Shown here: positions 32,541 through 43,518 of the stretch, piece by piece
How positions within the stretch are numbered: position 1 is the first letter of the stretch
Layout: each line of letters starts with the position of its first letter
Source: Thelonectria olida
Lineage: Eukaryota > Ascomycota > Sordariomycetes > Hypocreales > Nectriaceae
Direction: 5' to 3'
Assembly (NCBI GenBank): GCA_020736575.1
Contig: JAGPYM010000011.1
Location: 558,001 to 622,000, forward strand
Length of the DNA: 64,000 bases
The notes under the pieces: generated by a model
Databases searched by the model: none
What the model saw: only the letters and a program-made list of their open reading frames with translations
What the model was told of the DNA's origin: nothing
Made by a program: the position numbers and the translations under genes

Positions 32541-33728
32541 ATGGCGCGCTTGAGTGGAGTTGGGCCCGAAGAGTCCTTCGAGTTGGCTGATTCCGACAAC
32601 AACGATGACCAGGACTCGGAAGATTCCCCTCCCTTCTTCAACACCACCTTTTCGACTCACCGAGTGTCGCCTTTACATGTCGGCCCCGAAGGCCTTACCG
32701 AAGATCGACTCGAAATAATAGCGCATCGTCTACGAGATACTCTGGTTGGAGATGTTGTCCGTGGTGTCCAGGTTGGATTGCAGGCAACTGAGACGCCGAT
32801 GGGACAAGTTGGACCTTTGAAAGCTGTCCGTGTTCGATGGTTCCAAGCAACCACCCTCCTGGGCGACATTGACGAAGAATCCTCGACTTCAGATCAAAAC
32901 CGGCGAGGTCTTTGGATCGATGTTCGGCATGAGAATGCGTCATATGCCGGTCTTCTCCTCCCAGGCCTGGTCACTAGTGGGACACAGTCGAATGAGTCGC
33001 AGGGAAGCTTTCTTCACTTGCCGCTTCTCCTCCTACGAATGCCTCTGCCTCTCAAGAACGTCATCATGGATTGGCTTGCTACCGCGTTCGACTGTCGAGT
33101 TAGTCGATTGACATTGGGGACGCAAACGATACTTGGAGTTTGGGAGAGCTGGATTGAGACGGCAGGGTTCCGGAACAATGGCCCTGATTTCACCCTCTCA
33201 CTTGCATTTAATGCACCACTCCCACCAGGTGGCGACGCTTCAAAAGACGATCCCAAGGAAGAGGCAGTGCATGAAGCTGCGCCAGGTCTCAAATCGATCG
33301 ATGTGACGATACCACCACTTGACTTGCGACGATTTGCGCGTGTGGGAACACATCTTCCTCCACTACAGTCGAACACCTCAAATCCTTGGGACAACGATCT
33401 GTCGCAGCGACGACGACTTGCAGGCGGAAACTCGGATGACGGGTGGGCATGGTTGGCCAACAAAGACACTACGGCACATCCCTTCACTGCAGCGCTGGGT
33501 CGGTATCTAGACTATCACCTTGCCTTGAACTTGTTTCATCCTAGCACGCGCGTTATCCAGATATCATGTGGCGGATTTGTTCTTGGCCAAACCCGCCTAA
33601 AGATTTTGAAGGTCGGAGAGATGAGTGAAGGTCTTTCTCGGGCTGCGTGGGCCTTTGTGCAACATCTCGGCGACAGGATCAAAGGCGACCAGCTGCCCCG
33701 GCATTTTTCAACTAAATTCAATGAGTGA
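32541..33728 (+). CDS. Kinetochore protein, CENP-L/Sim4-complex subunit Fta1-like
   Basis: Single-exon gene of 395 residues. After an acidic N-terminus (about 1-32) the order of motifs follows the fungal Fta1/CENP-L family: FSTHRVSPLHVG, RLRDTLVGDVVRGVQVGL, a segment around RRGLWIDVRHENASYAGLLLPG, then LPLLLLRMPLPLKNVIMDWL and AFDCRVSRLTL. Fta1 is part of the inner kinetochore (CCAN/Sim4) that sits on CENP-A chromatin in the nucleus. These proteins diverge fast, so the assignment rests on pattern recognition and needs a profile search. It is divergent from the 1145-residue orphan. No intron is needed. Confidence 0.7.
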   Translation: MARLSGVGPEESFELADSDNNDDQDSEDSPPFFNTTFSTHRVSPLHVGPEGLTEDRLEIIAHRLRDTLVGDVVRGVQVGLQATETPMGQVGPLKAVRVRWFQATTLLGDIDEESSTSDQNRRGLWIDVRHENASYAGLLLPGLVTSGTQSNESQGSFLHLPLLLLRMPLPLKNVIMDWLATAFDCRVSRLTLGTQTILGVWESWIETAGFRNNGPDFTLSLAFNAPLPPGGDASKDDPKEEAVHEAAPGLKSIDVTIPPLDLRRFARVGTHLPPLQSNTSNPWDNDLSQRRRLAGGNSDDGWAWLANKDTTAHPFTAALGRYLDYHLALNLFHPSTRVIQISCGGFVLGQTRLKILKVGEMSEGLSRAAWAFVQHLGDRIKGDQLPRHFSTKFNE

Positions 33729-36194
33729 AGAGGGGCTTTCACAGGGGTTACATGGCATGGGAGGCCACCAATTACACAGCACAATGATACCCATTTGTTT
33801 ATTGTTAACGTCGCAAGGCAAGGATTTTGAACGGATTGCAAGATGAGGCAAAAGGGTGTTCGAATCGGCCGTCTCTAAATGCGCCAATGCCTTGGCGTGT
33901 GCTGTCTGCCAAGCTTCATTTTCTTACACCGGACAGTTGAAGCACTTGCAAGAGCCCCGTCTAGTCATGGTACCATCTCGTCTTATGTCACCACGGATTG
34001 CAATAATGCGAAGAGCAGTCTACGCAGGCCGCATCACAGTAGCAAACCGTTGGGCCGCCGGATGACTGCTTCTAGCTGCTGCCATTCCTTGAATGAAATG
34101 AAGTTTTAGGGGCAAACGGTGTCACGTCGAAGAACGCCACACTTGTTGCATGCCTGCATCACGACACAAAGCAAGCATACATTGGTCTCATTGCGAAGCA
34201 TGTCGCACCAATGAAGCGTCAGTCGCTCGAAGCGACGAATTTCTCTATTGGACCATTTACGAAGCCGGTGAGACTCTCAAGCCCTCAGGACAGGACGCAT
34301 GGTACGAAGTGGGCTCTGGACATGATGGAGCGCGAGCAGCGTTCATTTGCCCGATCTTGATAATCGGGGTGGCCGAGAGTCTTTCTACACTTGCTATTGG
34401 GGTCAAGACAGAAAGCTGAGATTACTCCATCTCTCGCGCCCTTTCACGGGGTAAAGGAGCAAGGATGGCGAGAAGAGCTCTCACGGCACAGCTTGCCTGG
34501 CACTTGATGATTGGCCCTTTTCAGACGACATGATGTCGATCTGCTCCATCGTTACTGCTAGATACCCAGATTTCACCGTGAAGAGCTGAATCGACGCACC
34601 CTTGCATATACATGGATGATCGGGCTCCCTGTCAGCTTGTCATGACGATAAATTAGACAAGGAGCAGGCCAAGACAGGAGTGATTCCAGCCTTCATTTAC
34701 CAACGCCATATTTCCGGTTCGTTGTGACAGGTTACTCTAAGAATTTGTGGAAGAGATGAAAACTGATGTTGCGGTGCTGAGAAGGATTGAGCAAAACCAA
34801 TGCCGCGTGCAGGACAGCCACCCAATTGAGAGAAGGAAGTAAAACAAAGTACACAACTAAACCTGCCTCGGATGTGGCTGAAAGTGTGATACGAAAGAGC
34901 TGAGAGACGACTTCCGCAGCACCAATACCTACTCCAGCGCTGGCAGATACACCTGTCGCCTCCTGCTCCAACTCTTGCTTGCGCAACAAATGATAATCCA
35001 TCTCGTTGGAAGGAATGCTTCTCCGCATCTCATTGTCACTACTTACGAGCAAGGATCTGCAAGTATTAGTGTGGGGGCTACAGCTTCAACCTTACCTGGA
35101 CTTCTTGGCGTAAGCCCGGCCTGCGCCGCTGCGGAGCAGAGGCAGGGAGAGATCCGAGTAAAGGGAGACGGGGTGCCATTGCTAATGTTTAATTTCACAT
35201 CCGTTTGTCTTTGCTGTTAAGGCTGAGAGACGTCATTCGGGTAAGTCAGCCCCCAAGCGACGTCTGGCCTGAAGCGACCGACTTCTGCAAGCGACAAACA
35301 GGAAAGAAGCAGACGGAGAAGAAGCCCAGAGCCGGCCGAGCTGAAAAGGCCAAGAGAGCGACTACGTAAGGCTTCATGCAACCTGCAGGCTGAGGGCGAT
35401 AGCTTGTTATTTTGCTGGGAGTGGATCTGATATGTTGGTGGCTGTTGAGATGGGCTGCGAGTGAGACATGGGCTCTTGAAGAGGGCGACAATATGCGCGA
35501 AGACTTTGGTAAAGTTGAGGGAAGAGACCTTCTGTCCATCTCGCTTCATCAGCGCGCCTCGACTCCCTTCGTGGTGAATAGCGACAGCCCGACATGACCA
35601 CGAAGGACGAATATAGTACATACGACCGCTTACATGTACACGACTCTTCTCTTCACGACCAGCCGTGCCTCACCGGCTGAGAGCACAACTCCACACTCTG
35701 TGCCCCCAGTCCCCCATTCAAGAAGGAACTACGAATAGCCCGGGTCCCGAGTGGATATCACATCCGGGGTGGGCTATGCTCGCCTCGCTAGTATCCGACT
35801 CCTGCAGCGTTGCACACCTCAACCACCACTCCACGGCAAGTCCGCCCAATTACAAAGTACACCCTTACTTGCGTATCCACACGCGCGGCTTCTACTGGCG
35901 ATGTCGAGCTGCAACACGGCCTTGGAAGGGAAGAAGGGCCATGCGGCTGGGCGCAAAGCAAAGCTAATATGTCTTGGTGGTTTGGGGAGTTGAACTGGAA
36001 GAGCCGCACTCCCACCCCATGACATACCCCCAACCCTTGCCCCATCCCCGAATTTTACAGGTCCCTCTCTCTTGTTTCCTCTGAGCTCGTCGTCCGGGTG
36101 CTATTTGAACCTTTCCACTCGTTTCGCTTGGTCCAAGGCCGTTCGTTCATCAGCCCAGGTTCCTTCACCCATCTACAAACAAGTCGACCTCATC
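33729..36194. other. 2.5-kb intergenic region without a supported gene
   Basis: Only short frames occur. The longest with any protein character is on the minus strand at 34732-35052 (106 codons, one hydrophobic stretch); it matches nothing I know. From about 36000 the sequence becomes the CT-rich leader of the next gene. Confidence 0.45.
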
Positions 36195-36776
36195 ATGTCG
36201 GGCTCTAACGAAGAGGTCTTCGAATTCTTCAACATCACTTGTCCGAGCGGAGGACGACGATACATCTGCCAGGGCGAAGAGACCGAGTTTTTAGGATGTT
36301 GCAACATTAATCCTTGCGCCAACAGCGGCATATGTCCAGACGACGCTCTGCGATATACCAGCTTCAATGGGACTCTCTACGACAAGCTTCCTAAACTGGC
36401 CTGCGATTCTACTGGAGCACCAGCCGAAGACTGGTACACATGCAAATTCACGTCGCCTCCGTTCATGGGATGCTGCAAAGTAAACCCATGCGGACTAGAC
36501 AAAGGCTGTCCTGAAGATGAGCTCTTGCCTGCCCGCCTAACTACGACGAAGGCCAACCGCGACCAGTTCCTCTACCCTAATGGAATGTCTTCCTCGGCTA
36601 CTGCAACGGCGAGCAGCAACCCGGAAGGAGGTTCCAGCTTGTCTACGGGTGCGGTCATTGGTATTGCTGTTGGTGGTGCCGTCGTCTTATGCTTACTCTT
36701 GGGTCTCTTGATCTGGAAGTGTTGGGTCGTGCCGCGAAAGCGGAAGCGTGAGGAAGAAGCTGAGAAGGTTCGAAAT

Positions 36777-36809
<33 letters not shown>

Positions 36810-37282
36810 AATATGACTCCTATGAGCCATCCTACTTCTCCCACCCCTGGTTACCCACCGACCCCCATGACCCAGCATCAAGGTACGTTGCCCCTCAAGC
36901 ATCTCGGGGCCGTTAATGGAAAAGTGGCTGACAGTCTACAGCATCGTTTGGCATGTCGCCAAGCCCAGTCTACCCCAGCGGAGTGTCCGTGGACGCGTAC
37001 GGCAACAAGCTGTCTCCCTACCCATCGGACCGACCAGTCTCTACCAACATCTCCGACGTCAGCTCGGTGTACGGCAGACCTCCGTACAACCAAGGCTACT
37101 CGCCTGTTCCAATGGTTCCTGTGCAAGAGATGGAGGGCGCCCCTCCTACCGCTCCGCAGGAGATGAGCACTGGACAGGAGCACAGCATTCCTGTGAATCG
37201 AGCGCAGACTCCCCCGCAGAGTCCCCAGAGCCCGAATCCGAACCAGAACCAGAACCAGAATCATTTCGGCATTTCTTCCTGA
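36195..37282 (+). CDS. Single-pass membrane protein with two Cys modules and polyQ, function unknown
   Basis: Exons 36195-36882 and 36942-37282 (59-bp intron) give 342 residues. The start MSGSNEEVFEFF was chosen because the Cys-rich region begins right after it; the frame is open to an ATG at 36072. There is no clear signal peptide. Residues about 14-120 hold two related modules, each with F(L/M)GCC, then NPC, then CP-x-D. A Ser/Thr-rich stalk leads to one membrane segment (about 153-177, GIAVGGAVVLCLLLGLLIW), followed by a basic stop-transfer patch (PRKRKREEE). The cytosolic tail carries about ten Gln, then Pro-rich and Asn/Gln-rich sequence. The layout resembles a type III single-pass sensor or receptor-like protein; no ligand or partner can be named. 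Confidence 0.75.
36780..36809 (+). repeat. CAG trinucleotide repeat (9 CAG plus CAA) encoding polyQ
   Basis: Nine uninterrupted CAG codons followed by CAA, just after the charged juxtamembrane segment of the single-pass membrane protein. A pure repeat of this kind tends to vary in length between strains. Confidence 0.95.
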
Positions 37283-39845
37283 GGGAGTTGCTGCTGTGTA
37301 GAATTGGGGAATACTGAAAATAAGCTGGGATCGAATGGTGCATTAGGGGAGACGAGGGACAGGATGATGAATCGATTGACTTATATATCGGATATGGAGA
37401 AATGGCAAAGGCGCGCTGGAGGATTTCTTTCGGGGGACACATATTTAATGAAACCATTTACATCGTCGCCAAGCTAATGCTTCCGATCTATCACGGTCGA
37501 GGAATCTGACGCAGTGACATTATAAGGCATCATCAACCTGGGTTTCCGGAGTGAGAGTAGCTAAATATGAAGAAGAGTTGTGGGTAGATATGTGAGAGTC
37601 TATGGAGATATGAGCCCCCTAACTTGGACTATATTGATCCGAAAACTAGCTCGGTATTTTACTACATACATACTAAACGCGGCCCCTTCAGCACGTTGCT
37701 AGCTGGGTCACACGTAGGAGCATGCTCAGTGTCATTCTCAACTCTGGCGAGGGTGCTTCGTAGGTCGAATGGCGTTCTCGCCAACGCACGAAACTTATTC
37801 ACCCAATCAAGCAGCCCAAATTTACTGCTGCGAGGCGTGTCTCACAATTCAGAATTTAGAGCCTCAAGAGGTCCTCAGATCATGCCATTTCCACCACGCT
37901 TCGCTTTCCAGCCCGCGTTCTCGATTTTATGTCTAAACCCAAAGCTTATTGCTAGTGGCTTAACTCATCTCACGATGGCATTGGAAAAATGTGGGACACC
38001 GTTGTTGGTGGCTGAGCGGCTTCAGCTGAACGGAGGACGGCGGGACAGGGACTTGCGAAGTAAGGAGGGGACTATGAGAAGCAGGTGATTGGAGAGAATG
38101 GAGAAGATGGCGTAAAACAAGACAGTGAGTCGTATTGTACGAAGTGTTCATGCTCATCTCGATCTGATCGAAAGTGCGTTTGTGACGGTCTTCGAAGCGT
38201 TCCTCGAAGGCAGGGCTGACTCCCGGCCGAGAATGGGTTCGGACGGGAGAGCCATCGCCCGTCGCGGAGTTTGGAAGGAATGAAGAAAACGCGTGCGGAT
38301 AGTCGGGGCGAGTAGAATGACGTTTTGTCAAGACACATCCGCTCGGATATAGGCATCATTCTTTGCTGAAACCAGAGGCATTGACGCTGATTATGCAAAG
38401 CTTGCGTGGCCTTGTTTGATGATGATTGCTGGTGATGCATCTCCAGACGAATGGGGCACGCACATGGGCTCAAGGGGCTTACACAGTCAACAGAAAACGT
38501 GGGAAACTTGAGTGACCACTCGAGAGTAACCGTCAGGGTCGCGTGATTGATCCTGCGATGTGAAATGTGAAAACGGTCCATGGTAGGGCTGGAAGAATAA
38601 CTTAGCGCAATTCCTCTTCCATCATGGGACTTGGGGATAACCGGATGATCGGCATTTGATGGACGAGGTGGTTGGTTGGGAAATGCCATGTTCTTTCCGG
38701 GGAGGGTGAGGAGGGGCAGTTTTTGCATCGATAAATTGAGTTGATGCCCAACTCGAAGCCGAATTAGCCGTGACAATTTGCTTTGTGTTGCATTCTTCTG
38801 AGATGGTGCTACATGGTGCATTGCCCTGGGTAGGGAGCGGTCATGTCGTTGACACCGTGGAAGACGACCAAACAAAACAAAAACCACATGGAGATGGCCT
38901 CCGGCTTGGCACTCCGGAGAGTTTCCAGCTTCACGGATCCCATTGTTCCGGACATTTTGCTGCAGAGATCAAGAGGCGTATCCACTTTCCACCGTCGTTC
39001 ATTACGGAGCAGCGCGGAATGGAGCTGGAGGCGGCATGTCACTCTCATTCAACCCCCGTCTCCCCTTTAACATGGACTACTGCTACACTGCCCCTTTCTG
39101 GCCAATGATGCCCACCCGGCAGGTCACTGGATACATCAATCGAATTTGAAGCTTGGCAGATTTCCGCTGATGCTTGGGCCGGGCGAGGAGAGCGGCTTGT
39201 GAGGCGGAGAGGGTGATGCAGGTGGGTGGTTTTATCTCCGTTCCATAGCCGGCGCCAAGTTGCCGGATCCCGAGATAATCAGTCTTTTGGGGAGGGGAGG
39301 GGTCTGGAAGCCCTGACGGTATTTTGCAATAGAGGTTCAGTGCTGGGAGACGCTGCTGGTGACGAGCTGTTGAGAAGAGAGGGAAGCGGGAGTGAAGCTA
39401 TACGGAAGCCAAGCAGACAGCCAAGAGCCGCTCCTCTCGAATAAACTGGAAAAAAAGACGTCACTTCTTGTGAGATTCGTTTTGCTGCGGCCAAATGCCA
39501 AGCCTCGTGGAGCAGGGATCTGTAGTGGCGGGCTCGAACCACCACCAAAGGACTGTAGCTACGGTTTCGCCTCCTCGATTCTTCTCTTCTTCTTCTTCCT
39601 CACTTCACATTTGACTTGACATCTACCTTATTCAATGACACCACCGCCTCGAGAGTCTTTGCGTGGCCGTCTCATCTGCCCAAGACTACACCCCTGAAGG
39701 GAATCTGTCCAGCTCAGCCAGCTCAGCCACCCACACTTTTTTTTGCTTGAGAGAGAGAGAGAGAGAGAGCGAGCGAGAGGAGGGGGGCAACGCAACACAA
39801 CCGCGGACTGCAACCTAGGACGAACGTGACGGACACGGAGGAATC
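37283..39845. other. 2.6-kb intergenic region, mostly featureless
   Basis: Several open frames of 110-270 codons occur on both strands (longest 38072-38887 on minus), but none has a domain, good start context or coding character. The 3' end is GA/CT-rich and includes a dinucleotide repeat just before the next gene. Confidence 0.45.
39749..39769. repeat. (GA)n microsatellite in the leader of the Rossmann-protein gene
   Basis: About ten GA units located 77-97 bp upstream of the ATG at 39846. Confidence 0.9.
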
Positions 39846-40642
39846 ATGAAGGTCATCGTGACCGGCGCAACAGGCGTCGTCGGCAAGGAAATCGTCCGCA
39901 ACTGCCTCGCCGACGCCCGCATCACAAAGGTCGTCATCCTCACGCGGCGGGCCGTGTCCATGGACGTAGAGAGCCACCCCAAGACGGAGGTGGTGATGCA
40001 TCAGGACTTTTCAAAGTACTCGGACGATTTGCTAAGGCGGCTTGAGGGGGCATCGGCGTGCTTGTGGTAGGTTTATGTTTTTTTTTCTCCCCCCTTCTCC
40101 CTGACCATGACAGCATGAAACGCGCCTTACGCCATCATCATGATTCGCCTCGCAACGATCCCCCAGGCTGATCAAACACCAGGGCCATTGGCGGGAGATC
40201 CGACACTCTCGAAGGCGACAAGGACACGCTGCACAGAGTCACGGTGGAATTCCCCCTCGCAGCAGCCCAGGCCATGAGCACCGCCATCGCGGCCAAGGCA
40301 CCCACGGGCCACAAGTTCAGCTTCGTCTTCTGCAGCTCCAAGTCGGCCGACCGCCACCCAGCCAAGCTGCTGTTCCTCGGCGACGCCAAGCGGCAAAAGG
40401 GCGAGGCGGAAAAGGGCCTCTGCGACATTGCCGACGCCAACCCGCAGTCGTTTGGCGCCTGGATACTGCGGCCCAACGGCATTGTTGCCGCCGGCGAGGT
40501 GGCGCCCAAGAAGAAGCGCCTCATGGGGAGTCGGTCGAGCGGCGGCGTCGAGCTGGCGCATTTGGGGAGGGCGTTTGTCAAGGTCGGCATCGAGGGGTGG
40601 AAGGATCGCATCATCGACAACGACGCGATTCTCAAGATGTAA
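39846..40642 (+). CDS. NAD(P)-binding Rossmann-fold protein (atypical SDR)
   Basis: Exons 39846-40066 and 40183-40642, with a 116-bp intron carrying a long T run after its donor, give 226 residues. The N-terminus MKVIVTGATGVVGKEIVRNC has the GxTGxxG dinucleotide-binding loop of atypical short-chain dehydrogenases. The splice restores CLWAIGGR, as in fungal relatives. Further segments are FSFVFCSSKSADR and AWILRPNGI. It lacks an obvious YxxxK pair, as many atypical SDRs do, so it may be a reductase, epimerase-like enzyme or a redox-sensing regulator. The family has no settled substrate. No partner gene lies nearby. Confidence 0.8.
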
Positions 40643-42734
40643 GGGGGGGAAGGAGGTTTCGGTGGTTCCTTTGTCCGATCATCTGGCTGAGGCGAGGCGT
40701 TGGCGGGGGTTCGTTTGAATGATGAGGGCATCACCAAGAAGCGCCCTGTCTTGGAGGAGAACCAGCTCAGACAACCAGTCCGGAGCAACACTGGTCGAGA
40801 TGGTTCGGCAAACAAAAAGAAAAAGAGGCTTGACGCTCAAGCTGGGAATGACGACTGTTATGAATTTTATTTCTCTCACTGATAGATTGACATTGCGGCG
40901 TTGGAGACGGAACATTGTCTTTCTGCTTCATTCACTGTCACATATTATTTCCCGACGAGGCCATGCAGACATGCAGCTGCGTATAGCGAGTGCATTGTTT
41001 TATAGCTGGCGATATTTTTAATACCTGACCTTTATTTCTTCGAGCCGATGCGACAGACAGTGATCACGACCATGGATCGATATTTTCCTTTCTGTCACGT
41101 CGCCTCTTGTCTACGGCCTTGCCTCACTTGAGCGTCGCTTGCTATACCTTGTCAATGGCAGTTCTCGGGAAACTGGCCCTGTATCGTTCGGCGAAATCAC
41201 TTGTGAAATGGAACGACGAGTTGACTTTCTGGAGTCTCATGGATCACCCCTCGCTACCACCACGCTTCGCGGTCAGAGAAGTTGCCTAGATTCTTTAGCA
41301 AAGACGCTTCTCAGTCTAGACAGCTGACGAATATTAGTGAGAAACCCCTTCCTGGTCTCTCATGGAGGTTGCTAAAAGCCTAAATTATCCATAGGAAAAA
41401 GAAGTACCGGGCGCCTCATAGGATGGATCCAGGTCGGAGTCTGGGGCTGGTGCATTCTTCAGGGAGTACTTGAAGAGCACATTCATGAGCTTGCCAATTA
41501 CTTCAGTAGTGTGATGAATTCGCAGAGGTCGAGGGACCTATCGGATCAATATCCATTTGGCAGCCAGTTGTTCTCTGGCCGTGGCCTTTGCAATAGCGAC
41601 GAGTTTCTGCTTTCTCTAACGATGGATCACGTTGCTAATACAGAAGAACTTCTGTCAACCCATCTCTATCACCTCAGGGCGTCTTGAACATCAACGTTCT
41701 TCCATCGTTTTAGAATCCTCGCCTAGAAATCACAGTATTAAGAGTTCTTGGCCGAGTCCAAACGCGAGTTGAAGCCCTCTACGCTACAAACTCTGCCAGA
41801 TCAAGAAGGACATGTTCCTTCACTATGGCGCCGAGAGAATCGCATCCATCTCGTCGGATGGCTCGCATCAAGCAGCGAATGTCTCCCTCCGGGAGGCTCG
41901 ACTATGATATCAGTTAAGCACGCGAGCATTTCGCAGCCAAGTGACCGAAGCGGACATGGTTTGGCCTCGACTCGATCATGGGTTCATTTCATTCGGTTGC
42001 GTCTTCTTGTAATGGCTGCCAATCTCTGCAATGCCGTTCGCCTTTGTCGCCCCTGGACCCTGATCGCCCTGATCGCCCTTGGCACTTGGATCCCCTTTAT
42101 CCCCCTTGGGCCTGGTCTCCTTGGTTGCGTTTTGGGCCTGATCGCCTTCTCGGCTCTTGCCGCCCTTCACCCTTCTCGTCCTGATCTCGCCGCATTCCTT
42201 AGAGCCCCATCTCCATCAGTAGGGTTTCTGGAAACTCATGGTCCTTCGATGGGGGGGCGATGGGAAGCCGTAAAGGAACTCAAGAAGCCGCTCTACCATT
42301 CGGGATCCTCCCAACAAATCCTCCGGAAATGCCTATACATCGGGCCACTTGTTGTCTCCAAAACCTCAGACGACCTTTAGCCCTCCTAGGAGATGACTAA
42401 AACGTCAAACAGCTCAGCAAGCGACGAAAGGAGAAGGTCATTCCAACGCCTCAAGCCTGGATCTGTTAGTGATCTTGTTTAAGCCTGCCAACATTGTCGT
42501 TTGGTATCAGTCAGTCGTGAAGATAGGAAGCTTGGAAACAAATACTTGGTATGTGCAATAAGTTGTGGGCACCTATGCCCCCCATGGATCTGCAGCTGGC
42601 TGCTCACACGAATTTGGGGGCAGTGCTGTGGCGCGCTTCGACACCCGCATAAGGCTGTACTCTTGTCGTCAGCCGCCATCTCACTGCCTGCGTCAACACT
42701 CTCGCACCCTCATATCAATTTATTTCATCGAGCG
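40643..42734. other. 2.1-kb intergenic region with a possible collagen-like remnant
   Basis: No intact gene. On the minus strand near 42030-42170 a short frame reads as Gly-x-y-type sequence (KGDKGDPSAKGDQGDQG); see findings. An overlapping plus-strand frame (41748-42380) is probably its shadow or chance. Confidence 0.45.
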
Positions 42735-43076
42735 ATGTGGCTGCTAAATGTGGCAACTTTGGCGCTTGAAGAATTCGTGGGTGAAGTCGACCATCCGTAC
42801 GCCATCCTGTCGCACACTTGGGAGGCGGACGAGGTTTCCTTTGCAGACTATGTCGCGCAGAATTGCCAGCACAAGAGCGGCTACGAAAAGATCAAAGGCT
42901 TCCGCCAACTCGCTGAGTCTGAGGGTTTCCAATACGCCTGGCTCGACACATGCTGCATCGACAAGACATCGAGCGCGGAGCTGTTCGAGGCAATCAACTC
43001 AATGTTCCAATGGTACCGCGATGCAGCTGTCTGTTTGATCCTTCCTACTTGTGATCCAGCTCGTGCTGGTCCGTAG
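42735..43076 (+). pseudogene. Truncated HET (heterokaryon incompatibility) domain gene
   Basis: From the ATG at 42735 the protein starts MWLLNVATLALEEF and carries the first half of a HET domain: YAILSHTWEADEVSF, GYEKIKGFRQLAESEGF, WLDTCCIDKTSSAELFEAINSMFQWY. It should continue into a segment like YAYLSDV and then the RGWTLQE region, but the similarity ends near 43035 and the frame stops at 43076. I found no splice pair or other frame that restores the rest. HET domains trigger cell death after fusion of unlike hyphae; this copy lacks most of the domain and any partner domain. It is most likely a broken gene, though a short HET-only product cannot be excluded. Confidence 0.7.
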
Positions 43077-43518
43077 GGCCCAGTTGACGATATCTAAATC
43101 AGGTCATGTAAGTCAAATTGCGAACGAGTTCGAGTGACGCAGCCGAACGTACAAAGATCAGGAATGGCTTCAATCTCGTCATCGAGAACCATAATGTGGT
43201 GCATTCAGTTTCGTCTTTCTTCTACCATCTCAACCCTGAGCTTGTCCCTCAACCCGTACAATCGTTGGCGTTTCGGCCTTTCAAGTGACTCGCCTGGTAT
43301 TTAGTAGTGAAGCGGTCCCTCTGGGTTCTTCTGTGAGTCTACTCTGAGGGCAATATGGTGGAGGGCGTCATACCGGACGAGATGGAGTCTAAGCATCTCG
43401 TTGACTTCTCTTCCATTGAGGCAACCAAGAGTGTACCGAACTCATCTTACCCCAAAATTCCTTCTAGGGTTGTCTTCAGAGAATCTTCGCTTTTGCAGCT
43501 TTCGCATAGGTACCTTGG

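Noticed and set aside
34732..35052. 106-codon minus-strand frame with a membrane-like segment
   Set aside because: No start context, family or neighbouring exon found; left out as a gene though it could be re-examined with RNA data.
35616..35640. Possible 5S rRNA start (ACATACGACC)
   Set aside because: The following bases do not continue the 5S sequence, and no internal control region was seen.
37624..38088. 154-codon plus-strand frame
   Set aside because: No recognisable motif, and the region is otherwise featureless.
38072..38887. 271-codon minus-strand frame
   Set aside because: Composition is rich in His, Ser, Pro and Arg with no domain, membrane segment or signal peptide; it looks like a chance frame in GC-moderate DNA.
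39516..39547. tRNA-like T-arm on the minus strand (GGTGG-TTCGAGC-CCGCC)
   Set aside because: Only the T arm fits; no acceptor, D or anticodon stems could be paired at the required distances.
41748..42380. 210-codon plus-strand frame with a hydrophobic stretch
   Set aside because: The hydrophobic part is the complement of the Gly-x-y-like sequence on the other strand; no other protein character.
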